Positions 27,282 through 35,535 of a DNA stretch of 64,000 nucleotides are shown piece by piece; the first letter of the stretch is position 1; every line of letters begins with the position of its first letter. The notes beneath the pieces are model-generated. The model did not search any database. It saw only the letters and a program-made list of their open reading frames with translations, and was not told the origin of the DNA. This stretch comes from Natrarchaeobaculum aegyptiacum. GTDB taxonomy: Archaea; Halobacteriota; Halobacteria; Halobacteriales; Natrialbaceae. The translations under genes were made by a program, and so were the position numbers. Where the stretch lies: the NCBI RefSeq assembly GCF_002156705.1, contig NZ_CP019893.1:2542001-2606000 (forward strand), read 5' to 3'.

Positions 27282-28031
27282 ATGTCGCGACTCGAGGACC
27301 CACTCCGGTATCCGCTTCGTGGCAACTGGCTCGAGCGGACGCTCTACGGGTCGGCACTCGTCGTCGGTTCGATCCTCCTCGTCCCGCTCGTCGTCCTCGC
27401 GGGCTACGGCGTTCGCGTCCTCGAGACGAGCCTCGAGGGTCTCGAGGAGCCGCCGGCGTTCGACGGCTGGGGGTCCCTGCTCCGCCGGGGAGCGGGTGCG
27501 ATTGCGATCACACTTGCGTACCTTTTTGGTCCCCTCCTCGCGGGGACGCTGCTCGCGCTCGCCCTCGGCGTCGTCGGCTACTACGGATTACAGGGCCTCG
27601 TACCGGTGATCGGCGGTGAGACGACGATCGTCTGGCTGGTCAGCGGTGCAGCAGGGCTGTTCACGGCGCTCGTCGGCCTCGTCGTCGCCGGTGTCGTGTT
27701 CGTGAGTTGGCTCTGTCTGCCGGCGGGGCTGGTTCGGTACGCCCAGACAGGCCGCCTTCGGGCTTCGCTCGACCAGACGGCCGTCGGGTCGCTGGTCCGC
27801 ACTCGCGAGTACCTCGGTGCAGTCGTCGTCTTGCAACTCCTCCCACTGGTGGTCCCGCTGCTCGCCGTCGTAGCGCTGGTGACGATCGTCGGCGTCCTTG
27901 CACTCCCCGCACTCGGTTTCCTGACGGTGCTCGTGTTCGCTCGCGTACTCGGGGTCTTCCTCGCCGGTCCGGGGGCCAGCCAGGTGCCGACCGCTCGAGA
28001 CGCCCACCTCGAGCAGGCCGCACTCGAGTGA
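27282..28031 (+). CDS. DUF4013-type membrane protein
   Basis: A 249-residue integral membrane protein with about five hydrophobic segments. It opens with DPLRYPLRGNWLERTLYGSAL and GYGVRVLETSLEG, the pattern I associate with DUF4013 proteins of archaea. The start is ATG 27282 (MSRLEDPLRYP). The function is unknown. It is the first of two plus-strand genes. Confidence 0.68.
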   Translation: MSRLEDPLRYPLRGNWLERTLYGSALVVGSILLVPLVVLAGYGVRVLETSLEGLEEPPAFDGWGSLLRRGAGAIAITLAYLFGPLLAGTLLALALGVVGYYGLQGLVPVIGGETTIVWLVSGAAGLFTALVGLVVAGVVFVSWLCLPAGLVRYAQTGRLRASLDQTAVGSLVRTREYLGAVVVLQLLPLVVPLLAVVALVTIVGVLALPALGFLTVLVFARVLGVFLAGPGASQVPTARDAHLEQAALE

Positions 28032-28088
28032 GTCGGTCAGGGCTGCCGAATGGGCGAGTCTTTTCCTCTCTCGGTCCTAGTGGCACTC

Positions 28089-29144
28089 GTGACAGTCGAG
28101 GCTGGAGAGTTCGGGTTCGAACTGCGGACCTGTCGCTGGGCCGAACGCGAGTGGCCACCTCACGAACCGCTCGCGAGAGCGACGACCGTCCTCGTCGCGA
28201 GACAACTCGGGACCAGACGGCGACGCTGGGATACGATCGTCCTCGAGTGCGACCGCGAGGCTCTTCGCCAGCGCGCGAACTTCGGCCCGGAACGGCTCGA
28301 TAGCGACCTCCTGCACGTGGTCCGGAACGCGCCAGCAGAGTGGGAGTACTACCGGGATGCCCTCCCCCACCCCGGCTACCCGTGGCGATACGTCCGCGAG
28401 GCGATCCACCGGGCAGCCGACCGCGACGTTCTGGAAACCCGCAAGCGGTCGAACCGGATCGAGATCAGGCGCAAGTGGGCCTACCCGGACTGGCTCGAGC
28501 GCCTGATCGCCATCGAGAACAAGCCGGACCTCGACGCGAGCGCTGCTCGCGCACTTGGAACACAACTCGAGTACGACGTCGCGATGGCGCTGGCCGACGA
28601 GGTCTGGGTGGCGACCCGGGAGACCGGCGAGCGCGTCGAACCGGTGTTGCTCGAGGACTTGCCGATCCAGGCCGGCGTCCTCGCGCTCGACCCCGATGCG
28701 CTCGAGGCGAGCGTCGAGTGGTATCCCCGGTCGCTCGCCGTCGACGATCCGGGGACGCGCATCCTCGAGCGACCGGGTCGATCGACGGACGGTCGGAACG
28801 CCTCCGCCGCCCGCTTCGAGTACGTCGATCCCGACGAGAAGGCTGCGACGCGCCTCGAGATCGCCGAACGGGCCTACGAACGCGGCTGGCGCTCGTTCGT
28901 GGAGACGATGCGACCAGACTGCCGACACTTCGAGTTACGGGCCCGGGACGGCCTGCAGGCACTCCCCCACTGTGGCGCGAACGGGACTTGCCAGACGGCG
29001 TCGGCGTGTTCGGGCTCCTGCCCGGACTTCGAACCCGAGCCGCCGATCTGGCGGACCCACGACTGGCCGATCGAGGGTGGGCCCGGAAAACGGCTCAAAC
29101 GCGTGCTCGAGGAGCGCCGAGAGCGGCGACGGCCCGGGCTGTGA
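28089..29144 (+). CDS. DUF5787-like protein, possible PD-(D/E)XK nuclease with Cys cluster
   Basis: A 351-residue protein that I associate with haloarchaeal DUF5787. I prefer the GTG at 28089 (TVEAGEFGFELRTCRWAE) over an upstream ATG. Two features stand out. Residues 133-145 read PDWLERLIAIENK, i.e. PD (D134) and E143-N-K145 as in PD-(D/E)XK nucleases, followed by ALGTQLEYDVAMALADEVWVAT, the expected helix-strand. The C-terminus has five cysteines (C278, C295, C301, C307, C311) that could hold zinc or an Fe-S cluster as in Cas4/AddB-type nucleases. The nuclease role is inference. Confidence 0.6.
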   Translation: MTVEAGEFGFELRTCRWAEREWPPHEPLARATTVLVARQLGTRRRRWDTIVLECDREALRQRANFGPERLDSDLLHVVRNAPAEWEYYRDALPHPGYPWRYVREAIHRAADRDVLETRKRSNRIEIRRKWAYPDWLERLIAIENKPDLDASAARALGTQLEYDVAMALADEVWVATRETGERVEPVLLEDLPIQAGVLALDPDALEASVEWYPRSLAVDDPGTRILERPGRSTDGRNASAARFEYVDPDEKAATRLEIAERAYERGWRSFVETMRPDCRHFELRARDGLQALPHCGANGTCQTASACSGSCPDFEPEPPIWRTHDWPIEGGPGKRLKRVLEERRERRRPGL

Positions 29145-29188
29145 GTGGTGTGTTCGGCACCTGATTCGTGTGCCGGCGGGAACAGTCG

Positions 29189-29692
29189 TCAGTCCGAAAC
29201 GGAGACCTCGAGGTCGTCGGGATCGACAGCCAGCCGGAACGTCGGCACAGTGCGATACTCGACCTCGACGACGTCCTTTCGGCGCAGGCTCTGGAGGCTC
29301 GAGCGAACGTCCTCGGCGTCGGGATCGACGTCGAATTCGTCTCTGAGCTTGTGCAGGACGGAGACGACGCTCTCGGAGTCTTCGTCGGGTCGGGCGAGCA
29401 CCTCGACGATCTGGGCGTGTAGCTCCGGGACGCGGATGCGTGAGGGTGCGCCATCTGCGTCGGGATCGCTCTCGATGCCGGGTTCGACGTCGACGAGGTC
29501 TGCGGCCTCCTCGGTCGCGCGGATCAGACTGTTGTCGTCTCGAAAGTAGTAGTCCCCGAGTTCGTTCTCCAGATACTGGTGGACCTCGCTGCCGCTCTCG
29601 AGCCCCCATCGCTCTTGCAACTCGGCGTTTTTCGTCGGCTGTAACTCGACGACGTCGGCCAGCCGGTCTCTGGCCTCCTCCGAAAGCGTCAT
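29189..29692 (-). CDS. DUF5797-like protein with winged-helix features
   Basis: A 167-residue acidic protein. The N-terminal half (LSEEARDRLADVVELQPTKNAELQERWGL, then DYYFRDDNSLIRAT) and the C-terminal half (SSLQSLRRKDVVEVEYRTVPTFRL) both look like helix-turn-helix/wing units. I recall this as DUF5797, found only in haloarchaea. A transcriptional role is plausible but not shown. It is convergent with the DUF5787-like gene. Confidence 0.68.
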   Translation of the reverse strand: MTLSEEARDRLADVVELQPTKNAELQERWGLESGSEVHQYLENELGDYYFRDDNSLIRATEEAADLVDVEPGIESDPDADGAPSRIRVPELHAQIVEVLARPDEDSESVVSVLHKLRDEFDVDPDAEDVRSSLQSLRRKDVVEVEYRTVPTFRLAVDPDDLEVSVSD

Positions 29693-29800
29693 TGGCTGGT
29701 TCTTCGCGGAACCGGTACTTTTGCGTTGCGTCCCCCGATCAGTTCGTTGTCGCCGATCCAGACACTAACAATTTTGAGGGGGTCCTCCGTACCTGCCGGT

Positions 29801-30124
29801 ATGACCGAGTACACCGTCGAGTTCGTGGGGACGGGCGAGACCATCACCTGCTCCGACAAAGAGACTATCCTCAGCCGGTGTCTCGAGGAAGGCATCGCAC
29901 AGGAGTACTCCTGTCGCGTCGGGATGTGTCTCGCCTGTTCGGCCGAAATCATCGAGGGGGAGGTCACCCAGCCGGCCGCCCGGGGATTCACTGAGCAGGA
30001 AGCAGAGAACTACGCACTGACCTGCATGGCTCGCCCGCAGTCGGACCTGAAACTCGAGCGCGGTGTCTACCCACCGAGCATCGAGGGCGACCTCTCGGGT
30101 GACGCTGCGCCCGCGGACGACTGA
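29801..30124 (+). CDS. plant-type 2Fe-2S ferredoxin
   Basis: A 107-residue ferredoxin with cluster ligands C38, C43, C46 (CRVGMCLACS) and C75 (TCMA), the CX4CX2C...C plant/cyanobacterial layout. The start is ATG 29801 (MTEYTVEFVGTGE). It lacks the long acidic N-terminal insert of the main haloarchaeal ferredoxin, so it is a shorter paralogue. It probably serves a dedicated oxidoreductase. A strong hairpin follows 34 nt after the stop. Confidence 0.9.
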   Translation: MTEYTVEFVGTGETITCSDKETILSRCLEEGIAQEYSCRVGMCLACSAEIIEGEVTQPAARGFTEQEAENYALTCMARPQSDLKLERGVYPPSIEGDLSGDAAPADD

Positions 30125-30157
30125 CCGGTCGCTCGAGGTGCCGTTGTCCGCTGAACA

Positions 30158-30195
30158 GGCGCAATACCACGCCGTTTACGGCGTGGATATGCGCC
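30158..30195. terminator. strong hairpin after the ferredoxin gene
   Basis: Arms 30158-30174 and 30179-30195 pair at 14 of 17 positions around the loop TTTA, including an uninterrupted CCACGCCG/CGGCGTGG block next to the loop. No T-tract follows. It may terminate or stabilise the ferredoxin mRNA. Alternatively it may be the hairpin scar of an IS200/IS605-type end, since a GCCGTTTACGGC core is common at such ends. Confidence 0.45.
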
Positions 30196-31023
30196 GCCAC
30201 TTGATGGCACTTTCAACGATGACAGCATTTCTCGAGTTTTGATCCGTACTTTCAGACGCCAAGAAATACTATGCGTCAGTAAGGTCAGGTCGGAACGGAG
30301 CGGATTCCGAGCGACCTTCAGAGGTCGTTCGAAAATCGGAGATTTTCGTGATCACGAGAGGCTCCGTCTCTCGGACGACAGTATCCGAAACGCCGACGCG
30401 GTGAACGCGAATCCGTGAAGGGTTCGTCGCCTGCCTGTCGGTCGGGCACGCACGACGATACCTCCGAATGCGTCGAAGCGCTACGACCCCTTGCTGGCAA
30501 AAACAACAGGTGGGAGTCACCGGCGTCGAGGATAGGAGAACGGCGGTTTGGCACTGCCGGTCAGCTACCGCCACGACGGCTGGATCAAACGGGTTCTCGT
30601 GAAGTGGCGGGGCAATGATTGGGAATCTGACATTCTCACCGCTCGAGATTCCTCCGCGTGAACACGGAGGCGGACGTCAACCCACGTTTCGTCGTTTCGA
30701 ACACTGTCCGATCCTGTGCAACGACGGACACCCTCCCCGCGCTGAAGCCCGAGGGTTTGCGCCTGTTCATCCCAGACCCTCCGATACTCTCGAGCGAACA
30801 CTCCTGCGGTCGACTCGCGTTCCGAGTTGGAATCGAGACTGCCTCGTATTCGATTTCTGAGTTGTTCGATGCGTAGCTGGCGGTCGGGGATGAGAGGAAA
30901 GCAGTCACACCAGTGCACTCGAGTGCTTGCTGAGTGTAGTGTAACAACGCAGGTCCAGCGGGAGAACGAACAGCGCAGATACCTCGAGTGAGCGAACAGG
31001 GCGAAATAGGACGTGACGATCGT
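30196..31023. other. 828-bp gene-poor region with hairpins and decayed IS200/IS605-like ends
   Basis: No convincing gene is found. At 30312-30366 lie CGACCT/AGGTCG and CGAAAATC/GATTTTCG (loop GGA) hairpins, with a CGAGAG/CTCTCG pair next to them. Read on the minus strand, 30745-30775 gives CGCAAACCCTCGGGCTTCAG and then GGGGAGGGTGTC. Similarly 30630-30665 gives a CCGTG-TTCA-CGCGG-like hairpin and GGTGAGAATGTCA. Both resemble right ends of haloarchaeal IS200/IS605 elements, from memory. I read this as a graveyard of small insertion remnants upstream of the ferredoxin/ftsZ1 boundary. Confidence 0.35.
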
Positions 31024-32169
31024 TCAGTCGACGAAGTCGATGTCGTTCGTCATCTCGGGCTGGACGGCCTCGCTGCCGTCGGGGCGGCCGTAGATCTGTG
31101 GGGACTGGACGCCCGTGACGACGATCATGGTGCGCATGCTGCCCTCGAGTGTTTCGTCGATGGAGGTTCCCCAGATGATGCGGGCGTCGGGGTCGATGCG
31201 GTCGTAGATCTCTTCGACGACGCCTTCGGCTTCCTCGATGGACATGTCGTTGCCGCCGGTGACGTTGACGAGCGCGGAGTTCGCCCCGGAGATGTCGACG
31301 TCCAGAAGCGGCGAGCGCAGCGCGGTCTTGACGGAGTCTTCGGCTTTCGCCTCGGAGTCGGCTTCACCGAGGCCGATCATAGCGACGCCACCGCGTTCCA
31401 TGACCGTGCGGACGTCGGCGAAGTCCAAGTTGACGAGGCCGGGTTTCGTGATGAGTTCGGTGATGCCCTTCACCGAGCGCATCAGGACTTCGTCAGAGAC
31501 CTTGAACGCCTGACGGACGGGCAGTTTGCCAACCGAGTCGAGCAGGCGGTCGTTCGGGACGACGATGACGGTGTCGGAAACGTCGCGCAGACGCTCGAGG
31601 CCAGCCTCGGCGTTGGTCCGTCGGACCTCGCCTTCGGCGGTAAAGGGCGTCGTGACGATCGAAATCGTCAGCGCGCCAGCCTCGCGGGCGGCCTTGGCGA
31701 CGACGGGGGCCGAGCCGGTGCCGGTGCCGCCGCCGAGTCCGGCGGTGACGAACACCATGTCCGAGCCTTCGATGGCCTCGTAGATGTCTGCCTGACTCTC
31801 GAGGGCGGCCTCCTCGCCGACCTGCGGGAGCGAGCCGGCACCACGGCCGCCGGTCTTCTCCTCGCCCATGAGGATCTTGGTGTCGGCCTCGATTTCGACG
31901 AGGTGCTGGACGTCGGTGTTGGCGGCGACCATCTTCGCTCCGTGGATACCTTCCTCGAACATCCGGTCGATCGTGTTGCCTCCGGCACCGCCGCAGCCGA
32001 CGACGGTGATGTCCGTCTGGAGATCCTGCAGCACGTCTTCGAGCTCTTCGTCCGTCATCGTCCCCGATTTGCGCTCGCTCGAGGAGTCGGTCGGGGGCTG
32101 GCCGCCTTCCGTGGCCGGCGGCTCCCCCTCCTCGGCCTCGTCGATGGCGTCGTCGATGAGTGAGTCCAT
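31024..32169 (-). CDS. ftsZ1: cell division protein FtsZ1
   Basis: FtsZ is the tubulin-like GTPase of the division ring; haloarchaea use two paralogues, FtsZ1 assembling the ring first. This 381-residue protein has an acidic N-terminal extension of about 50 residues, then [17 protein letters not shown] and the tubulin signature GGGTGTGS starting at residue 146. The T7-loop region [11 protein letters not shown] comes later. The [15 protein letters not shown] opening is typical of FtsZ1 rather than FtsZ2. The C-terminus ends acidic without an obvious long linker. It is monocistronic here, with an AT-rich promoter region at 32,200-32,330. Confidence 0.93.
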   Translation of the reverse strand: MDSLIDDAIDEAEEGEPPATEGGQPPTDSSSERKSGTMTDEELEDVLQDLQTDITVVGCGGAGGNTIDRMFEEGIHGAKMVAANTDVQHLVEIEADTKILMGEEKTGGRGAGSLPQVGEEAALESQADIYEAIEGSDMVFVTAGLGGGTGTGSAPVVAKAAREAGALTISIVTTPFTAEGEVRRTNAEAGLERLRDVSDTVIVVPNDRLLDSVGKLPVRQAFKVSDEVLMRSVKGITELITKPGLVNLDFADVRTVMERGGVAMIGLGEADSEAKAEDSVKTALRSPLLDVDISGANSALVNVTGGNDMSIEEAEGVVEEIYDRIDPDARIIWGTSIDETLEGSMRTMIVVTGVQSPQIYGRPDGSEAVQPEMTNDIDFVD

Positions 32170-32399
32170 TCTTGGACGCGTCTACACGATGGAGCGTAAT
32201 TACCTTTCCCCTGTACGTCAGTCAGGCGTCAGACATAGTACATTGTGATTACCTATCAAGAATGGTCTCTTTAGTCATCCTTAGACAGTGGTGAGTACTG
32301 TGTTATTACTATATGGGAAATTTCACATTGGAACTCGTCTCGAGGCGACAGGTAGACAGGTCGTTCGGTCGACGCCTGCTCGCGTGTGACGTATCCGTG
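32170..32399. promoter_or_regulatory. AT-rich upstream region of ftsZ1
   Basis: About 230 bp between the ftsZ1 start and the end of the insertion element. The part from 32,200 to 32,330 is AT-rich and includes GTAATTAC-like and TGTTATTACTATATGGG stretches. It should contain the ftsZ1 promoter. I see no gene in it. Confidence 0.4.
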
Positions 32400-32431
32400 G
32401 TTGGCGTAAATCGCCCCGGGGTCAAGTGGTT

Positions 32432-32528
32432 CGAGAGACTTCGTCTCTCGTCATCGAGCGAGATCGGAGGTCTCGCGGACATCGCGGAGCTTCGCTCCGC
32501 TCAGTCACGGAAGATCTCTGATCTTCCG
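32432..32528 (-). ncRNA. candidate omega-RNA scaffold part, short hairpin array
   Basis: Downstream of tnpB, in the position where TnpB guide RNAs are encoded, three perfect hairpins follow each other. They are CGAGAGAC/GTCTCTCG with loop TTC at 32432-32450, GCGGAGC/GCTCCGC with loop TTC at 32484-32500, and CGGAAGATC/GATCTTCCG with loop TCT at 32508-32528. They are nested between GCCTCGGGGTC-like and GACCCCGGGGC-like segments that can pair on a larger scale. Transcription is inferred from known TnpB systems, not shown here. Confidence 0.4.
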
Positions 32529-32624
32529 AACGACCCCGAGGCTTTCGCGTGGACTCCCGTTCTATGCCTCAACCGAAGCAGGAGGGTTGTACTCCTCACT
32601 CACGTTCAGCGTCCCGCGATCTGC

Positions 32625-33989
32625 TCACGGGCGCGCAGCGCCCGTTTGCATGGTATGCGGGACCTCTGGTCCCGCACTATTCAGGCGCACATCTACGGGT
32701 GCGCCTCCGTCGTCTGCGTTTTGCCGACGTTGACGAGACGCTCCGCGTCTCGTTCGCACACCAGAAATCGAACATTTCTGGGGACGACGGAGATACTGCA
32801 AACCGATGTTCTTCGAGGCGTTGTAGTCAGCGTGGTTCTCGTACCCACACTGCTGACACTCGAACGACTCCCCGTTACGGTTATCGTTGTGGGTGAACCC
32901 ACACGTCGAACAACGCTTGGACGTATTTCGAGGGTCTACGTGGACGACTTCAACACCGTGTTCTTCGGCCTTGTATTCGACGTACTCGTAGAGGCGTCGG
33001 AACGCCCAGACGTGTTGCCACGTTGCCTCGGGAATGTTCTCCCGAATGTGGGTCAAGTCCTCGAACACGATGTGCGAACAATCGTGTTCGACGGCTTCCT
33101 CGATAAGTTCGTTCGCCACCGTATGCAGGTATATCTCGAACCGTCCCTGCTCTTTCTGCCCGACGCTCTCGATGTTTTCGTGGGCGTGGCGAGAGCCACA
33201 CTGCTGGAGCGAGGCACGGCGCTTCTCGTACGCTCGACGCCAGTGATTGAACTCGTCTGCCGACCAGAACCGCCCCGTCGAAGCAACGGCGATGTTGTTC
33301 ACGCCCAGATCCACACCAAGGACTGTTCTGTGTCTGGACTCGGATTCGGACGATTCCTCGTCTGCTTCGACTTTCCGCATCGAAGCGTGGAGATACCAGT
33401 CACCGTCACGGTACTGGAGCTGGGCCATCCGAAACTCGAAATCCTCGTCGGAGACGTACTTCGTCGGCGGTGTCTCCGAGTCGTCGGGAAGGATGTAATC
33501 GCACTCGATTCGCCCGTCTACGGTCGAAAGGGAAACGTGGTCGCGGTGGAACGTCGCACTCCGCCTGTCGTAGACCGCGCTGTCTGCCGAGAAGTGTGGT
33601 TGCGACGTGTTCTCACCACGTTTGAGCCGTTCGACGCCGCTTTTGACGGCTTCGACCGCCCGTCGAATCCCTTTCTGGACGAGATTCGCGGTAAGGTCGG
33701 TTTCGTCACGGAGTCGGTCGTAGAGGGCGCGTTCGGCTTTCGCTTTCGAAGTGACGTGGTAGCCGTCGTCGTCACCAGAAACGCGCCGCGTTTCTGGTTG
33801 GCAGCCAGATTCCGCAGGAATCTGGCGACGCCCGTGCCAGCACCACTCGCTCGCGGTGTTGGCGCAGTGTTTGAACTGCCTGACAGTCTCTCGAAGGGAA
33901 GCCTCTGCTCCTTCAGGAGTGTCGAGTTTGATGACGGCGGTACGACGGTATTCCACTGTGTTTTCACATATACTGCTAGTGTTACTCAT
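32625..33989 (-). CDS. tnpB: TnpB, RNA-guided endonuclease of IS200/IS605 family
   Basis: A 454-residue TnpB with all RuvC residues: D227 in VLGVDLGVNN, E310 in HIVFEDLTHI and D388 in HADYNASKN. The zinc ribbon CSTCG...CQQCG (360-381) lies between. TnpB cuts DNA guided by an RNA from its own 3' end, maintaining the element. Residues 54-73 look like an in-frame insertion made of two tandem DNA hairpins (33774-33798, 33804-33826). The C-terminal 50 residues after LQYLRRPQ are coded by a run of further hairpins. It is probably functional in catalysis, though the insertions could disturb folding. Confidence 0.88.
   Translation of the reverse strand: MSNTSSICENTVEYRRTAVIKLDTPEGAEASLRETVRQFKHCANTASEWCWHGRRQIPAESGCQPETRRVSGDDDGYHVTSKAKAERALYDRLRDETDLTANLVQKGIRRAVEAVKSGVERLKRGENTSQPHFSADSAVYDRRSATFHRDHVSLSTVDGRIECDYILPDDSETPPTKYVSDEDFEFRMAQLQYRDGDWYLHASMRKVEADEESSESESRHRTVLGVDLGVNNIAVASTGRFWSADEFNHWRRAYEKRRASLQQCGSRHAHENIESVGQKEQGRFEIYLHTVANELIEEAVEHDCSHIVFEDLTHIRENIPEATWQHVWAFRRLYEYVEYKAEEHGVEVVHVDPRNTSKRCSTCGFTHNDNRNGESFECQQCGYENHADYNASKNIGLQYLRRPQKCSISGVRTRRGASRQRRQNADDGGAPVDVRLNSAGPEVPHTMQTGAARP
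32627..32781. repeat. five hairpin cassettes within the tnpB 3' coding end
   Basis: Perfect inverted repeats: ACGGGCGC/GCGCCCGT (32627-32645, loop GCA); TGCGGGACC/GGTCCCGCA (32656-32676, loop TCT); AGGCGCAC/GTGCGCCT (32683-32706, 8-nt loop); ACGAGACGC/GCGTCTCGT (32733-32753, loop TCC); CCAGAAAT/ATTTCTGG (32761-32781, loop CGAAC). They code the last 50 or so residues of TnpB, where the family is normally less structured, and would also be part of the guide RNA precursor. Confidence 0.8.
33774..33826. repeat. two tandem hairpins inserted in-frame in tnpB
   Basis: ACCAGAAACGC/GCGTTTCTGGT with loop GCC occupies 33774-33798, and GCCAGATTCC/GGAATCTGGC with loop GCA occupies 33804-33826. Together they encode residues 54-73 of TnpB, between a WCWHG segment and DDGYHVTSKAKAERAL. 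That second segment reads as a direct continuation of the first in relatives, as I recall them. Confidence 0.75.
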
Positions 33990-34173
33990 ACATTCGGGGG
34001 TCGGCCTATCACTCTGGCGTGGTTTGTGTCATCGAGTGTCGGCTTCCTCCACGGGGTCAAGCCCCGTGGCATCCGCCTCGGTTCTTCTGTGAAACGATCG
34101 GTCGACCGGTTCGTGGCTCGGACGGAAGCCGGGGTTCCGTGACACCGATTCCGGCTTGTTAGTTTCTGACCAG

Positions 34174-35535
34174 TCAGATCGAGAACCGATCCGTCCGGTG
34201 TCGCCGAACGTCGTTCGGGTCGATCCGCTCGCCGTCGACGGTCACCGACTCGCCGCTTGCCAGTTTGCCGAACGCCGGTCCCTCCGGGACACCCACCTCG
34301 CGGGCCAGTGCCGGATCAAACGCCAGCGTCTCGGCGACGACTTCGTCCTCGCCGACCGAGACTGACTCGTAATTCAGCTCGAGAATCGCTGCCAGTTCCT
34401 CGACGAGCGTCCGGTACGGGTCAGCCGAGGTTGCCGATGCGTCTGAACCGCCACCAGCACTCGAGTCCGGAATCGCCGCTTGCGACCCGATTCGGCTGCC
34501 ACCGTTGGTCGTCTCGAACGCCACCGTGGTCGCCTCGACGGTCTCCCGGACGGCTTCGGGGTCGATCCCCTCCGCGGTTCCGACGAGGTCGGTGGGGAGC
34601 GAGCGGATCGTGAACGACGTAGCGGGGCAGTCACCGAACCGGATGCCGTCCTCGACGCGGCCAAGGGCGGACTCGACGGCCTCGACGACCTCGAGCGGTC
34701 GATCACCCACGGCTCGAACCCACGTCTCGCTGACAGTCCGGTAGCCGAGGTCGGTGATTGTCGCCTCGAGGACGGGCCACTCGCCGTCGACGACGGCCAG
34801 ATCCGTGCCGCTGGCTTCGAACAGTGACGCGACGAGGTCCTCGTGGGCGCCGGGGTGGCCGAGCTCCTCGAGGCCCCAGTCTGCGGCGACGTGGCCCACC
34901 GCCCACGGAGTCTCCCGGAGGATTCGCTCGAACCGCGGTGCGTAGTGGTTCCCCCCGATTCCGACGACCGCTCGTCCGCGGTGAGGTTCGACGCCCCGAA
35001 GCTCGAGGATCGCCCGTGCGACGGCCTCGGCCCCGTCCGGATCGTCCCACTGCTCGTCGCCGCTGCCCAGTTCGGCGAACAGCGACGGGCAGCCCACGTC
35101 GGTCGGACCGTGATGGGTGCACTCCACGCCGGTCTCGTAGCCCTCGGGCGCGTACTCGTCGAAGGCCTCGCGTAGCCGTGCGAGGGCGTTCGGGGCTGCC
35201 TCGGCGACGGCGTGATCCGCACCGCCGAACTCCGCGGGACCGACGTTCCCCGTGAAGTGACCCGTCAGCAACGCGCCCGTGTCTCCGCTGTGGCGCGAGG
35301 CAAACACCAGCAGATCGGGCTCGCAGTCGAAGGCCGACGCCGGTCGCTCGAGCTCGAGGTGAAGGGCGTCGAACGACCGCAACTCGAGGTCGTCGGCCCG
35401 CCAGTAGGTGCCGCCGCCGTCGCTCTCGGCCCGGTCGTCGTGGCACACCTCCCAGTCGACCAGTTCCCGCAGGTGATCGCAAATGTGCACTGACGCCCGA
35501 TCCGCCCGGCTCTCCACGATCGCCAGCTCGGTCAT
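34174..35535 (-). CDS. dtdA: D-aminoacyl-tRNA deacylase, archaeal type
   Basis: DtdA (GEK1-like) removes D-amino acids wrongly attached to tRNA and other mischarged products; it is zinc-dependent. Landmarks in this 453-residue protein are PDLLVFASRHSGDTGALLTGHFTGNVG, ECTHHGPTDVGCPSLFAELGS, and GGNHYAPRFERI with VGHVAADWGLEEL. The C-terminal 170 residues are a halobacterial-style extension with a Ser/Gly-rich linker (near 360-375). A long hairpin lies about 110 nt upstream of the start. Confidence 0.92.
   Translation of the reverse strand: MTELAIVESRADRASVHICDHLRELVDWEVCHDDRAESDGGGTYWRADDLELRSFDALHLELERPASAFDCEPDLLVFASRHSGDTGALLTGHFTGNVGPAEFGGADHAVAEAAPNALARLREAFDEYAPEGYETGVECTHHGPTDVGCPSLFAELGSGDEQWDDPDGAEAVARAILELRGVEPHRGRAVVGIGGNHYAPRFERILRETPWAVGHVAADWGLEELGHPGAHEDLVASLFEASGTDLAVVDGEWPVLEATITDLGYRTVSETWVRAVGDRPLEVVEAVESALGRVEDGIRFGDCPATSFTIRSLPTDLVGTAEGIDPEAVRETVEATTVAFETTNGGSRIGSQAAIPDSSAGGGSDASATSADPYRTLVEELAAILELNYESVSVGEDEVVAETLAFDPALAREVGVPEGPAFGKLASGESVTVDGERIDPNDVRRHRTDRFSI

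Larger units (their letters stand above)
32400..34070 (-). mobile_element. IS200/IS605-type (IS1341-like) element, tnpB only
   Basis: An element of about 1.67 kb around tnpB with no Y1 transposase tnpA. The upstream (left) end has the hairpin CCACGGGG/CCCCGTGG at 34049-34069 with loop TCAAG. The downstream (right) end near 32405-32427 has GCCCCGGGGTCAAGTGG, sharing CGGGGTCAAG with the left end. The segment between the tnpB stop and the right end contains several short hairpins and would form the guide (omega) RNA scaffold. Exact ends are uncertain by tens of bases. Without tnpA it would depend on a helper elsewhere. Confidence 0.7.

Noticed and set aside
32313-34142. 609-codon open frame antisense to tnpB
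   Set aside because: The opposite strand encodes an unmistakable TnpB with all RuvC and zinc residues; this frame is its shadow.
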